Origin: a virus
Length of the DNA stretch: 37,967 bases
Reading direction: 5' to 3' (one strand)
Virus record (IMG/VR): IMGVR_UViG_3300046167_000393
Coordinates: 1 to 37,967 of that record
Shown: piece by piece, positions 1 to 8,738 of the stretch
Layout of the letters: each line of letters begins with the position of its first letter
How positions within the stretch are numbered: position 1 is the stretch's first letter
Notes under the pieces: model-generated
What the model was told of the DNA's origin: nothing
Database searches by the model: none
Seen by the model: only the letters and a program-made list of their open reading frames with translations
Translations under genes and position numbers: made by a program

Positions 1-75
1 TTCTTTTCTTAATCAGCTCTACAAAGCCATATTAAGCTATCTAACGTTAGATTTAACACACTTTAATTGCATAGT

Positions 76-91
76 GGTATATTCATATACC
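76..91. promoter_or_regulatory. Short perfect inverted repeat (possible operator)
   Basis: GGTATA and TATACC flank the four bases TTCA. The site is unchanged in the second copy (36152-36167), although the surrounding non-coding DNA has diverged. It lies in the roughly 350-base gene-free stretch before the 81-aa gene. A protein-binding site is possible, but a 6-bp arm can arise by chance in AT-rich DNA. Confidence 0.3.
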
Positions 92-258
92 TTGATCAAT
101 TTAAATGCATTAAAACGCTTTAAAATGATTATATTTTATTTTATATCTTATTTTTATGTATATTTTGATGACTCTGCCTGTTTTGGACCCGTGTGGTGTA
201 AGTAACCAACTCTCTCTACACTTCATACTTTCCATCTGACACTTGTATATCCTTTATG

Positions 259-285
259 AATTCAATACCTTTATAAATCTAATAC
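259..285. promoter_or_regulatory. TGAATTYAATA-type boxes upstream of the 81-aa gene
   Basis: AATTCAATAC (259-268) and AATCTAATAC (276-285) lie just before the ATG at 289. The same boxes surround the promoter region at 23.5 kb and occur at 34.2-34.3 kb. They are conserved in the second terminal copy (36335-36361), while the preceding 100 bases differ heavily. A shared operator or promoter element is likely. The rest of 1-258 holds no convincing gene. Confidence 0.5.
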
Positions 286-288
286 CCT

Positions 289-534
289 ATGGCACGCAAA
301 AAAAACAAACTTGTAACTTACGATGAGAATTATCTTAGGCACATATCCTTTTGTATAGACAACAATATTAAGATATATGCCGTGCCAAAGAATCAACGAG
401 AATATTATGTTGAAGTAAATGATAATGGTAAAATAGTTCGTTCACCAGAACCTTATGGATTAAAACAATGGAGTGATAAGATCATAGAGTTATATACATT
501 CTATTACTACAAACATAACCCAACCGACAAATAG
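289..534 (+). CDS. Hypothetical phage protein, 81 aa
   Basis: I do not recognise a domain. The protein is small and basic at its N terminus (MARKKNK), rich in Tyr and Asn, with no signal peptide or membrane segment. The ATG directly follows the AATTYAATAC-type boxes, which may place it under the same control as the replication region. It is separated from the tail operon by the repeat-rich gap 535-737. Four or five substitutions between the two terminal copies are all silent, which supports selection on the protein. Confidence 0.75.
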   Translation: MARKKNKLVTYDENYLRHISFCIDNNIKIYAVPKNQREYYVEVNDNGKIVRSPEPYGLKQWSDKIIELYTFYYYKHNPTDK

Positions 535-560
535 TCAGATAATTTATATTATATATATAT

Positions 561-650
561 TACATAGTGTATTATATTACATAATGTATTATATTGCATA
601 GTGTATTATATTACATAGTGTATTATATACATAGTGTAATACATAATGTA
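561..650. repeat. TACATARTGTA direct-repeat array (six units)
   Basis: Units start at 561, 578, 595, 612, 628 and 640. Five read TACATAGTGTA or TACATAATGTA and the third starts TGCATA. Spacing is 17, 17, 17, 16 and 12 bases, and TATTA usually links the units. Each unit is a near-palindrome (TACAT-A-RTGTA). The array occupies the gap before the tail operon and is identical in the second terminal copy (36637-36726). The same unit occurs three times at 24856-24909. This looks like a set of protein-binding sites (operator or replication iteron). Confidence 0.8.
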
Positions 651-737
651 TATATACATATATATTACATATATATCTGACATATATTCAGTTGGAATAA
701 GTAAAGTACAAAAACAATCTAAATTATTATTTATTAT

Positions 738-1454
738 ATGGCACTAAAACAAATTGAACTAGAAGTACCAACAACTCTATCTGACATTAAACTTTGGCAA
801 TACCAAAAGTATATGAAAATCTTAGAGCAAAATAAAATAGAAGATGCCGAAGATCAAGATCAGGTAATGGATTTCTTAAACATGAAACTTGTTGAGATAT
901 TTTGTAACGTATCTCTTATTGATGTAAGCAAGATACCGTTAAACGAATACAATAAAATACTAGAAATATTAAATAAGGCATTTCAAGAAAAACCTAAGCT
1001 TGTGCAAAGATTTGACTTGCTTGATGTTGATATGGGATTTATACCCAAACTTGACGACATCACACTTGGCGAATATGTAGATATTGAATCAAACATTTCT
1101 GATTGGCAAAAAATGCACAAAGCTATGGCTGTATTGTATCGCCCAGTTAATTTTAAAGTTAAAGATAAGTATGGAATTGCACCGTACAAGGTTAATGAAG
1201 AAACGCAAGAGTTAATGAAAGAAATGCCATTAGATGTTGCAATGAGTTCGATGGTTTTTTTTTACGATTTAGGGAAGGAGTTGCTGGGAGCTATACCGAA
1301 ATATTTGGAGGCGAATTTGAAGAAAGAGGGTATGCAGACGCTAGACAAGCATTTGGAAAAAAATGGGGGTGGTATCAATCAATTTATGCACTCGCTAAAG
1401 GAGATGTCAGAAACTTCAATGCAGTTACCGAACTTCCACTCTACCAATGTTTAA
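738..1454 (+). CDS. Putative tail assembly chaperone, short form (238 aa)
   Basis: This acidic, mostly helical protein opens the tail operon. By position and by its frameshift signal I read it as the G-like short form of a tail assembly chaperone, which in siphoviruses binds the tape measure protein during tail building; I cannot name a family from sequence alone. About 29 codons before its stop lies GAA AAA AAT with seven A's in a row. A -1 slip there opens a 53-codon extension that ends exactly on the next start codon. Unlike most siphoviruses, the tape measure gene is not adjacent but four larger genes downstream. Confidence 0.6.
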   Translation: MALKQIELEVPTTLSDIKLWQYQKYMKILEQNKIEDAEDQDQVMDFLNMKLVEIFCNVSLIDVSKIPLNEYNKILEILNKAFQEKPKLVQRFDLLDVDMGFIPKLDDITLGEYVDIESNISDWQKMHKAMAVLYRPVNFKVKDKYGIAPYKVNEETQELMKEMPLDVAMSSMVFFYDLGKELLGAIPKYLEANLKKEGMQTLDKHLEKNGGGINQFMHSLKEMSETSMQLPNFHSTNV

Positions 1455-1525
1455 ATTACTTAGCATTTGAAAAAGAGAAAATAGATATAGAACAACAAGA
1501 AATAAAAAAAGCATATAAAAGATGA
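1364..1525 (+). CDS. -1 frame extension of the 738 gene (GT-like long form)
   Basis: Read in the -1 frame from TGG at 1364, these 53 codons encode a sensible protein. It begins WGWYQSIYALAKGDV, continues through TELPLYQCLNYLAFEKEK and ends before TGA at 1523-1525. That TGA overlaps the ATG of the next gene (ATGA, 1522-1525), the usual phage coupling arrangement. The slip site is the A-run 1357-1363 (zero frame A AAA AAT). The fused product would be about 262 aa. The run and the extension frame are present in both terminal copies; a G-to-A change at 1521 gives only Arg to Lys. This supports a functional frameshift over an assembly error. Confidence 0.62.
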   Translation, partial: WGWYQSIYALAKGDVRNFNAVTELPLYQCLNYLAFEKEKIDIEQQEIKKAYKR

Positions 1526-2013
1526 CAGGTTTTTACGATATACTAGATAAATTAAAAACATATCTACAAGGCAACAACAATGTTAACACAGTTACATTTG
1601 GAGATATATTTGAAGTTGATCTTGCTAAACAAACTATATTTCCATTATCTCACATAATTGTAAATAGTTGTACATTTCAAGATCATGTTGTAGTATTTAA
1701 TTTACAAATATTATGCATGGATATTGTAAATGAAACTAAAGAAGATAAGAAAGATTTAAATAACTACTTTCACGACATAAACAACAAACAAGATGTGTTA
1801 AACACTCAGTTTGCCGTAGTTAATGGATTACAATCTGCACTAAGAAGAGGTGAGTTGTTTTCTGATTTGTATCAAATAGATACAGATTACACCGCTAATA
1901 TGTTTGAGGACAGGTTTGAGAATCTACTTGCTGGCTGGACGCTGGACGTATCAATTACAGTAGCAAACAATCAAATATCAGATATTAATGCTAATGGTCA
2001 ATCTCCTTGCTAA
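1522..2013 (+). CDS. Putative tail terminator/completion protein, 163 aa
   Basis: Small alpha/beta protein starting MTGFYDILDKLKTYLQ, followed by the motif VTFGDIFEVDLAKQTIFPL and, near residues 125-140, FEDRFENLLAGWTLDV. Proteins with this layout recur in phages of Bacteroidetes next to the HK97-gp10-like gene. Position and size fit a tail terminator or head-tail completion protein, an inference from context. The ATG overlaps the stop of the frameshifted product. The stop at 2011-2013 overlaps the next ATG (TAATG). Confidence 0.55.
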   Translation: MTGFYDILDKLKTYLQGNNNVNTVTFGDIFEVDLAKQTIFPLSHIIVNSCTFQDHVVVFNLQILCMDIVNETKEDKKDLNNYFHDINNKQDVLNTQFAVVNGLQSALRRGELFSDLYQIDTDYTANMFEDRFENLLAGWTLDVSITVANNQISDINANGQSPC

Positions 2014-2597
2014 TGAGTTTTAAACTAGACAATACAAAAAAATACTTAGCAGAATATTCTAAGAATCTATTAAAGTTAGCAAAGATAGAAATAGAAAAAG
2101 CTGACAGAACTAGAAGTTATAGAAGTGGGAGTATTACAGGAGCTATAGATGCAAGCGGAAGTTTAAAAGATAGTTTGCGACTTCAGGGTGCAAAAACTAC
2201 AGGTGTTGTTTATAATTATAGCATAACAGGAAATGCGTATGGGGAAGCTGTAGACGAGGGAACAAAAAGATCAACACCACCTGTACAAAAGTTAATCAAC
2301 TGGCTTGTATCAAAAAACAAAACACTTGTAGATTCAAAAAAAAACATAGTACAATTAAACGATTTTAAGAAAGTAAGAAGAATTGCATTTGCAATACAAA
2401 AATCATTAAACATAAATGGAATACAAAGAACTGGATTTATAACAGATTTAGTAAATGCTGAGTTTAAACAATTAAACGACATATATAAACCTGTAGTTAA
2501 AGATATTGAGGTTGATATAGACAATATTTTACTTAAAGCAGGATATAAAAAGAAAGGTAAAGATACTTACACAATAGAAACGCAAATTAAAGGATAA
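2013..2597 (+). CDS. HK97 gp10-like head-tail/tail completion protein
   Basis: I choose the ATG at 2013, which overlaps the upstream stop, over an in-frame TTG at 2007. The central part (YGEAVDEGTKRSTPPVQKL, about residues 70-88) matches the conserved feature of HK97 gp10-like minor structural proteins, a basic N-terminal helix followed by an EYG-x-EEGT-like turn. These proteins act at the head-tail joint or tail terminus. About 194 aa, strongly basic, with no membrane segment. The stop overlaps the next ATG. Confidence 0.6.
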   Translation: MSFKLDNTKKYLAEYSKNLLKLAKIEIEKADRTRSYRSGSITGAIDASGSLKDSLRLQGAKTTGVVYNYSITGNAYGEAVDEGTKRSTPPVQKLINWLVSKNKTLVDSKKNIVQLNDFKKVRRIAFAIQKSLNINGIQRTGFITDLVNAEFKQLNDIYKPVVKDIEVDIDNILLKAGYKKKGKDTYTIETQIKG

Positions 2598-3763
2598 TGT
2601 CAACAATAATAAATACTAGATCACCGTTTTACAAAAAGATAACTAATTCATCTTTACATACAGCAAAACTAGAGCTGTATATTTGGACAGGTGTATACTC
2701 AGATAGAGCAGCTACAGATAAAAGATATACATTAACTAAAGAAGAAATTGGAGGTAATAACTTTGTTACTTATGAATTAAGTAAGTTAATCAGGGATTAC
2801 ATGATTACAGAATATAATAATTATTCTACAGATTCTCTTTGGGTAGATGCTGTTGTAGAGATTAGAGATTCTAGTAATGCTATTGTACAAGTTGGTGGAT
2901 CAGATACAACAACAAGTACATATTTGGCAATAGATGGATATGGTTATTTTGAGGATGGTGCTAATCCTAGAAGCACGCAGTATACAACCCCTATGTTATT
3001 GCAAAATAACACTACAATTTATTATAGCGATGGACAAGACATAAGAATACCTGTATATGCCGAAGCTGCAACTGTAACAGCTACACTGTCTCCAAGCGTT
3101 ACTGATCCTGACGTAAAATGGAATTTAGCTGATATATTTTGGCAAGCAGGTAGTGATACTTGGAATGGAGGTAATTCAAACTTATCTGTTACAGATAATG
3201 GTAATAGCGATCAGAAAATACAATATTTAATAATTATTGGCACACAAGATTTAGTTGATAATTCAACACTAACTTTATCTAGTAACAATTCTTCATACTC
3301 TACAAATACTGTTATCACGCTAACAAAGGTATGTGAACCTAAGTATGTTCCACTTAGTATTATATTTTACAATAAATATGGTGCTCTACAAAATATGTGG
3401 TTCTTTAAGAAATCTATTACAGATATAAATATAACATCTGAAACGTTTAAGAATAACATGATTGACTTTGATAACTCAGGAGGTACTCCTAGTTATGCAC
3501 TTACAAAACACCAAGAGAAAAAATTTATTGCTAACGGTAAAGAATCTATTACAATAAACTCTGGGTTTTACGATGAATCGTTTAATGAGGTAGTTAGACA
3601 AATGTTATTATCTGAACAAGTATGGATTTATGATGGTAGTAGTACTTTGCCTATAAATTTAAAATCAAATACATTACAGTTTAAAAAATCTGTAAACGAC
3701 AAATTAATTAGCTATACTATATCATTTGAGTATGCCTTTGATAAAATAAATAACATTATATAG
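2597..3763 (+). CDS. Tail/baseplate structural protein, 388 aa
   Basis: Beta-rich, Ser/Thr/Asn-rich protein with no enzymatic motif I recognise. Translationally coupled on both sides: its ATG overlaps the previous stop, and its TAG at 3761-3763 overlaps the GTG start of the next gene. Lying between tail completion genes and the tape measure gene, it is most likely a tail or baseplate component. The exact role cannot be read from sequence. Confidence 0.55.
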   Translation: MSTIINTRSPFYKKITNSSLHTAKLELYIWTGVYSDRAATDKRYTLTKEEIGGNNFVTYELSKLIRDYMITEYNNYSTDSLWVDAVVEIRDSSNAIVQVGGSDTTTSTYLAIDGYGYFEDGANPRSTQYTTPMLLQNNTTIYYSDGQDIRIPVYAEAATVTATLSPSVTDPDVKWNLADIFWQAGSDTWNGGNSNLSVTDNGNSDQKIQYLIIIGTQDLVDNSTLTLSSNNSSYSTNTVITLTKVCEPKYVPLSIIFYNKYGALQNMWFFKKSITDINITSETFKNNMIDFDNSGGTPSYALTKHQEKKFIANGKESITINSGFYDESFNEVVRQMLLSEQVWIYDGSSTLPINLKSNTLQFKKSVNDKLISYTISFEYAFDKINNII

Positions 3764-6450
3764 TGAGACAAGTTGTATTATACATAAAAGACAATAGTGG
3801 AAACTATCAGTTAACAGAAATGTTTAAAGATGAAACTATAACTATAACATCTAAACTACAAGACGTTAGAGATATATCTAAAGTATTTACTGACTTTAGT
3901 CAACCATTTACAATACCTGCATCTAAAGAAAATAATAAAATATTACAACACTGGTATAACTTTAATATAGATGTTGAATATGATTCTGAAGGAGTAATAC
4001 AAACAGGTTTTGACAATAGAGTTAAAAGAGACGCTTTACTTGAATTAGATTATGCTCCTTATAAAGCAGGTAAGATAGATTTAGAATCTGTTAACATGAG
4101 AAATGGCAAACCATTTTCTTATACACTTATTTTTTATGGCAATACAGTTTCATTAAAGACATTAATGGGTGATGACAAATTAAACACACTTAATTATTTA
4201 GACGACAATTACAATCACGATTACAATGCTACTGATATTAGAACTGCTGTAAGGAATGGGTTGTTTTCACAATCAAACAATGTGCCAGCTATAATATATC
4301 CTTTAATATCACACACTAAAAGATTTTATTACGATAGCGAAAACAGTTTGCCACAATTTAGCGGTAATTTATATCATAACTCATCCAACCCTTCTGACAA
4401 TCAGGGATTAGCTTGGACAGATGTAAAACCTGCTGTCACATGTTTAAATGTAATAGAAGCTATAGAATCTAAATATAATATAACTTTTACTAGAGATTTC
4501 TTTGGAGCTACAGCATTTTCTAATTTATATATATGGTTAAGCAGAAACAAAGGACCTATAGGCGGTGATGATGATGATGGTGTGTTAAAAACAAGAATAC
4601 TTGGAGATTGGTCAAGAACATCTGGATACACAGGTTTTACTGTATCTAGCACAGTGTGGAGTTTTTCTTTAGTAAAAAATACAAATACTTTTACAGGGGA
4701 TTTAGATGTTACCGTAGATACTGCTGATTCAAGTAAAGTTTACACACTAAAAGCGTTAGATTTAGAAAATGGATCAGTTGTTTCAGAAATTACTGGTTTA
4801 ACAGGAGATCAAACATTATCTGTAGCTTTTCTTAATACTAATAGCCATCAAATAAGATTTGTAATGGAATCTACAGAATCTATTTCTTTTAGTGCTACTC
4901 TTGAAATAGAAGAGCAAATATTTTCAACAAGTACAACTAACACTGCTGTATATTCAACTGGATCAATTAGTTCTACAGAACAAATTATTATTACTGAAAA
5001 CACTCCTGATATAAAAAACATAGATTTCTTAACAGGTATATTTAAAATGTTTAATCTAACAGCTTATTTTATAGACGACATATCTGATCCTGATTACGGT
5101 AAAATATATGTAGATACTTTAGATAATTTTTATCTGACAGGAAATTATTATGATGTTAGTGCAGATATAGACGTTAAAACATCCGACATAAATGCACCAA
5201 CAAACTATAGTGGAATTGATTTTGTATATGAAGAACCTAGTACTTTAGTTTCTATAAATCATGAAGAACAATTTAATGATGTGTTTGGTGATGCACATGT
5301 TAGAAGAACTAATATTGATAAAACAGAAATATATAAAGTAGAAGCTCCATTTGAACACATAAAGTATGAAAGAATAATAGATACTAATAAAACATCTACA
5401 TCACCATACTCTACAATAGTTTCTCCTACACCATATATAACAGATATACAATGGGGATATTCTGCTGACGGTGAATTTAATGGCACTTTTACACCTAAAG
5501 TACAAGGTGCTGCAACCAATACATTATCTAATAAACTAAAAGACACTAATCAAGAATTTAATAACAAGGTAGAGGTTGGTGATGTTGTAAGAAACTTAAC
5601 AGATAATACATCTGCTAAAGTTACTGTAGTTGATAGTGCAGATACACTTTCTTTATCTAGTGATATTATGGCAAGTGGAGAAAGCTATATGATATTAGGA
5701 GATTATACTGAGCTTGGTAATTATGAGCCAGTGCTATGTAAACCTTTGATTTTTTATGGAATAAGAGAATCTATGGGTTCTACTAAAAGAATAAACTGGA
5801 TTAGCGGTGGTTCTGCTGGTTTGAGTTTTTATTATCGACCATCTAATACTAATGTTGAAGGTGCAACTACTGTTCCCCCTGCTTATACAATAAACTTTGA
5901 CAATGAAGTTGATGAATGGAACTTGACAGATTATAGCAACTTAACACCACCTCAATCTACTAATTCTTTGTTTAAGAAATTTTATGAGGATTATGTAGAA
6001 GATTTGTTTGATGTAAAGAAAAGAATATTTAAGGTAAAAGCACATTTGTCAATGGAGGTAATTATAAATCTTAAGCTTAACGATACTTTAATTATAAATA
6101 ATCAAGCGTTTAAAATTAATTCTATAACTACTAATTTACAAACAGAAATGAGTGAATTAGAGCTGTTAAATGTTGTAAACAATTATTTACCATTATCACT
6201 ATCATTAGACAATGTGTATCAAACATTAGGTATTTATTACACATATTATTATAGTAATTCCATAGGTATAGCTAGTAATTTAAGTAATGGAGACATAATA
6301 TACACTGATTCTAATTTAACAAATACATTAAGTGCTGGAACTTATTATCAAGGAGGAGGTACTGAATCTACTAGAGTTTGTGATTTTGGTGGCAGTATAA
6401 CTGTAAACTCTGTAGGTCAGATAACAAGCATTGATTGTGCACAACCTTAA
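3763..6450 (+). CDS. Large tail/baseplate protein, 895 aa
   Basis: Starts at GTG 3763, overlapping the previous stop. The N terminus (about residues 1-140: short beta strands, then SKVFTDFSQPFTIPASKENN) resembles large structural proteins of Bacteroidetes phages; the rest is Asn/Thr-rich and beta-rich. The C-terminal 80 residues are rich in Tyr, Gly and Ser, like receptor-facing tips. No catalytic motif. Its size and place just before the tape measure gene suggest a baseplate hub or side-fibre attachment role, by context only. Confidence 0.55.
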   Translation: MRQVVLYIKDNSGNYQLTEMFKDETITITSKLQDVRDISKVFTDFSQPFTIPASKENNKILQHWYNFNIDVEYDSEGVIQTGFDNRVKRDALLELDYAPYKAGKIDLESVNMRNGKPFSYTLIFYGNTVSLKTLMGDDKLNTLNYLDDNYNHDYNATDIRTAVRNGLFSQSNNVPAIIYPLISHTKRFYYDSENSLPQFSGNLYHNSSNPSDNQGLAWTDVKPAVTCLNVIEAIESKYNITFTRDFFGATAFSNLYIWLSRNKGPIGGDDDDGVLKTRILGDWSRTSGYTGFTVSSTVWSFSLVKNTNTFTGDLDVTVDTADSSKVYTLKALDLENGSVVSEITGLTGDQTLSVAFLNTNSHQIRFVMESTESISFSATLEIEEQIFSTSTTNTAVYSTGSISSTEQIIITENTPDIKNIDFLTGIFKMFNLTAYFIDDISDPDYGKIYVDTLDNFYLTGNYYDVSADIDVKTSDINAPTNYSGIDFVYEEPSTLVSINHEEQFNDVFGDAHVRRTNIDKTEIYKVEAPFEHIKYERIIDTNKTSTSPYSTIVSPTPYITDIQWGYSADGEFNGTFTPKVQGAATNTLSNKLKDTNQEFNNKVEVGDVVRNLTDNTSAKVTVVDSADTLSLSSDIMASGESYMILGDYTELGNYEPVLCKPLIFYGIRESMGSTKRINWISGGSAGLSFYYRPSNTNVEGATTVPPAYTINFDNEVDEWNLTDYSNLTPPQSTNSLFKKFYEDYVEDLFDVKKRIFKVKAHLSMEVIINLKLNDTLIINNQAFKINSITTNLQTEMSELELLNVVNNYLPLSLSLDNVYQTLGIYYTYYYSNSIGIASNLSNGDIIYTDSNLTNTLSAGTYYQGGGTESTRVCDFGGSITVNSVGQITSIDCAQP

Positions 6451-6459
6451 AATATAATT

Positions 6460-6606
6460 ATGATAAAAAATATACTTGACTTATTAAATGCAGATCACTG
6501 GTATGGTGTTAGCGAAAATGTAGAAATTGCAAAAGGTAAATATGCAGGAGTAAAAGATTTTAAACAAATGAAAGAACAACTAAAAAGAATAAGACATGGC
6601 AACTAA
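6460..6606 (+). CDS. Small hypothetical protein, 48 aa
   Basis: A short reading frame in the 145-base gap before the tape measure gene, starting MIKNILDLLNADHWYG and ending KRIRHGN. It overlaps the tape measure start by 11 bases, a coupling typical of this genome. Charged, no Cys, no membrane segment. It could be a small tape-measure partner, but I recognise no family. Confidence 0.5.
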   Translation: MIKNILDLLNADHWYGVSENVEIAKGKYAGVKDFKQMKEQLKRIRHGN

Positions 6607-8719
6607 AAAAGTACTTATACAGGTTATATTAAACGATAAAGCTAGCAAGCAAATTAAAAAAACTGGTGATGAAGTTCAAAAATTATCTAGTAAGGTTACC
6701 ATATTAAACAAAGAACAAAAACAACAAATCATAAATGATGAAAAATCTGCTATACAGAAAAAGAATCTAATAAATGAGTTAAAAGCACAAGCAGCAGCAG
6801 AGATGAATGTTGTTGCAGCACAAAAACAAGGTAGAGCACAATCTGGATTAAACAATGCAATATTATTAGAAACTGGTCGTTTAGCTTCTGATGCATCTTA
6901 TGGATTTACTGCAATGGCGAATAACTTAGGGCAAATAGTTACCTTGTTTAGTAGTTTTGCAGAAACAAACGGAGGTGTAGTTGCATCTTTTAAAGAGTTA
7001 GGAAAGTCAATTATGGGTATGGGAGGTGTATTAATAGCTATACAGTTATTAATATCTTTTGGACCAAAATTAATTAAGATGTTCACAAACATGAGCACTG
7101 AGGGATATTTGTTAAGTCAAACATTTAAAGATGTTGGTAAAACCGTATCTAGTTTGTCTGGCAATTTTGAAACATACATAAATATATTACAAAGCTCAAC
7201 ACAATCAGAAGAAAACAAAAAGAAAGCGGTACAGGCATTAAATGATGAATATCCAGAATTTATAGAGAATTTAGATAAATCTGGTGTTTCTATGGAGAAC
7301 ATAAAAAACAACACAAAAGATGCTAATGAACAAATAGATTTACAAAGAACAGCAATACTTGAGCTTGCAAAATCTAGGGCGGCTACCGACAAAATACAGG
7401 AAGTACAAACAGAAATTATTAATAAACAAATTGAAAGAGAAAGAGAGTTAATAAGCGTAGGTGCTTTAGGTATGACGCAAGATCAGATGAGAGCTGAAGC
7501 AGATAAAATTGCTTTTGATGAGTTTACAACAATGGAAGAAGCAAGAAAATATAGCACCTTGCTAAGATTAGCAGACAATAAAGAAGAACATGATGAATTT
7601 ATAAAAGACAAACAAGAACAGATAGATTTATTGAGTGAATATGTAAAGGTTGAAATAGAAAGAACAAAAGGTAGCGAAGAACAAAAGAAATACTCTAAAC
7701 TAATAGTTGGTAACTTTGATAGAGAAATACAAGCTATAAAAGATTTAGGAAAAATAAGAAAACAATTCTTTGAGAAAAATCTACAACAAGACGTTAAAGA
7801 TAAAGAGACAGAAGAAGACAAAATCGATTTATTAAGAACACAAGCTTTAGCCAGAGTAGACGCAATTCAAGGAGGTGAAGTAGCAAAAAGACAAGCGAGA
7901 TTAGAAATTAATACTTATTATGACAAACTTGAAGAAGAAGCTGAAGAGAAAAAAGAACTAAAATTACAAGAGATAAGAAACAAATATCAGTTAAAAACTT
8001 TAAAAGTAGAAGAAGACACACTTGATGATCCAGAAACTTTAGACGAACTAGCCGTATTTGAAGAAAAACAATTAGCTAGATTTGCTAAAGAAGAAGAAAT
8101 GGCAATATTAGCATTAGATAAATTAAAATTATCTACAGAAGATAAAGAAAAAGCTGTAACAGACATAGAAGCATATTATGCTGCTGTTAGATTAAAAAAT
8201 GCTGCAGAAAATCAAAAAGCAAAAGAAAAAATAGACGAATTAGAAACAAAATCTAAACTAGAAGCGTTAGATAATATAGGTAAAGCATTGATGGCTGCAT
8301 CACAAATAGCAGGTAAAGCAACTGGTGCGGGTAAAGCTTTAGCTGTGGCAGGAACTTTAGTATCAACGTATTCAGCAGCACAAAAAGCTTATGAAAGCCA
8401 AATGACAGCAACTCCAGATTCTCCTATTAGGGCGGCTATTGCTGCAGCTGCAGCTATAGCACAAGGTTTAGCTAATGTAAAAGCTATTATGTCAGTTAAA
8501 ACACCTGCAATGAAAGGTGTTGGTTCTGTTACAGGTGGTGGATCAACTACAGTTCAAGCTCCTGACTTTAATGTGGTAGGACAGTCAGCTACAAGTCAAT
8601 TAGTAGGAGCTGTACAAGGTCAATTTGGCGGTGCACTTAAAGCTTATGTCGTTAGTTCAGAAATATCATCAGCTCAAGAATTAGACAGAAAAATAAACAC
8701 AACATCCGTTATAGGTTAA
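6596..8719 (+). CDS. Tail tape measure protein, 707 aa
   Basis: Long, highly charged, helical protein. The N-terminal 60 residues are coiled-coil-like; a hydrophobic segment lies at about residues 138-163 (GGVLIAIQLLISFGP); a long Lys/Glu/Gln-rich coiled coil spans about 200-570; an Ala-rich hydrophobic stretch lies near 580-645. This is the typical tape measure pattern, in which helix length sets tail length and the hydrophobic parts may help DNA cross the membrane. 707 aa implies a moderate siphovirus tail of roughly 100 nm by the usual per-residue rule. The protease gene follows directly. Confidence 0.8.
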   Translation: MATKKVLIQVILNDKASKQIKKTGDEVQKLSSKVTILNKEQKQQIINDEKSAIQKKNLINELKAQAAAEMNVVAAQKQGRAQSGLNNAILLETGRLASDASYGFTAMANNLGQIVTLFSSFAETNGGVVASFKELGKSIMGMGGVLIAIQLLISFGPKLIKMFTNMSTEGYLLSQTFKDVGKTVSSLSGNFETYINILQSSTQSEENKKKAVQALNDEYPEFIENLDKSGVSMENIKNNTKDANEQIDLQRTAILELAKSRAATDKIQEVQTEIINKQIERERELISVGALGMTQDQMRAEADKIAFDEFTTMEEARKYSTLLRLADNKEEHDEFIKDKQEQIDLLSEYVKVEIERTKGSEEQKKYSKLIVGNFDREIQAIKDLGKIRKQFFEKNLQQDVKDKETEEDKIDLLRTQALARVDAIQGGEVAKRQARLEINTYYDKLEEEAEEKKELKLQEIRNKYQLKTLKVEEDTLDDPETLDELAVFEEKQLARFAKEEEMAILALDKLKLSTEDKEKAVTDIEAYYAAVRLKNAAENQKAKEKIDELETKSKLEALDNIGKALMAASQIAGKATGAGKALAVAGTLVSTYSAAQKAYESQMTATPDSPIRAAIAAAAAIAQGLANVKAIMSVKTPAMKGVGSVTGGGSTTVQAPDFNVVGQSATSQLVGAVQGQFGGALKAYVVSSEISSAQELDRKINTTSVIG

Positions 8720-8738
8720 TTATATAAATCAATTTAAT

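Larger units (their letters stand above)
1..1891. repeat. Terminal direct repeat, copy 1
   Basis: This stretch recurs at 36077-37967 at a constant offset of 36,076 bases, so the window covers one genome length plus about 1.9 kb. The copies are not identical: I count about 26 substitutions and no net length change. Seventeen fall before position 290, in non-coding DNA. Those inside the two complete genes are silent, so the 81-aa and 238-aa proteins are identical in both copies. A true packaged terminal redundancy should be identical, so this looks like a circular or circularly permuted genome assembled from two closely related strains. Confidence 0.93.

Noticed and set aside
561-650. CRISPR array
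   Set aside because: Units are 11 bases with 5-6 base links that are themselves repeated. There are no unique spacers and no cas genes.
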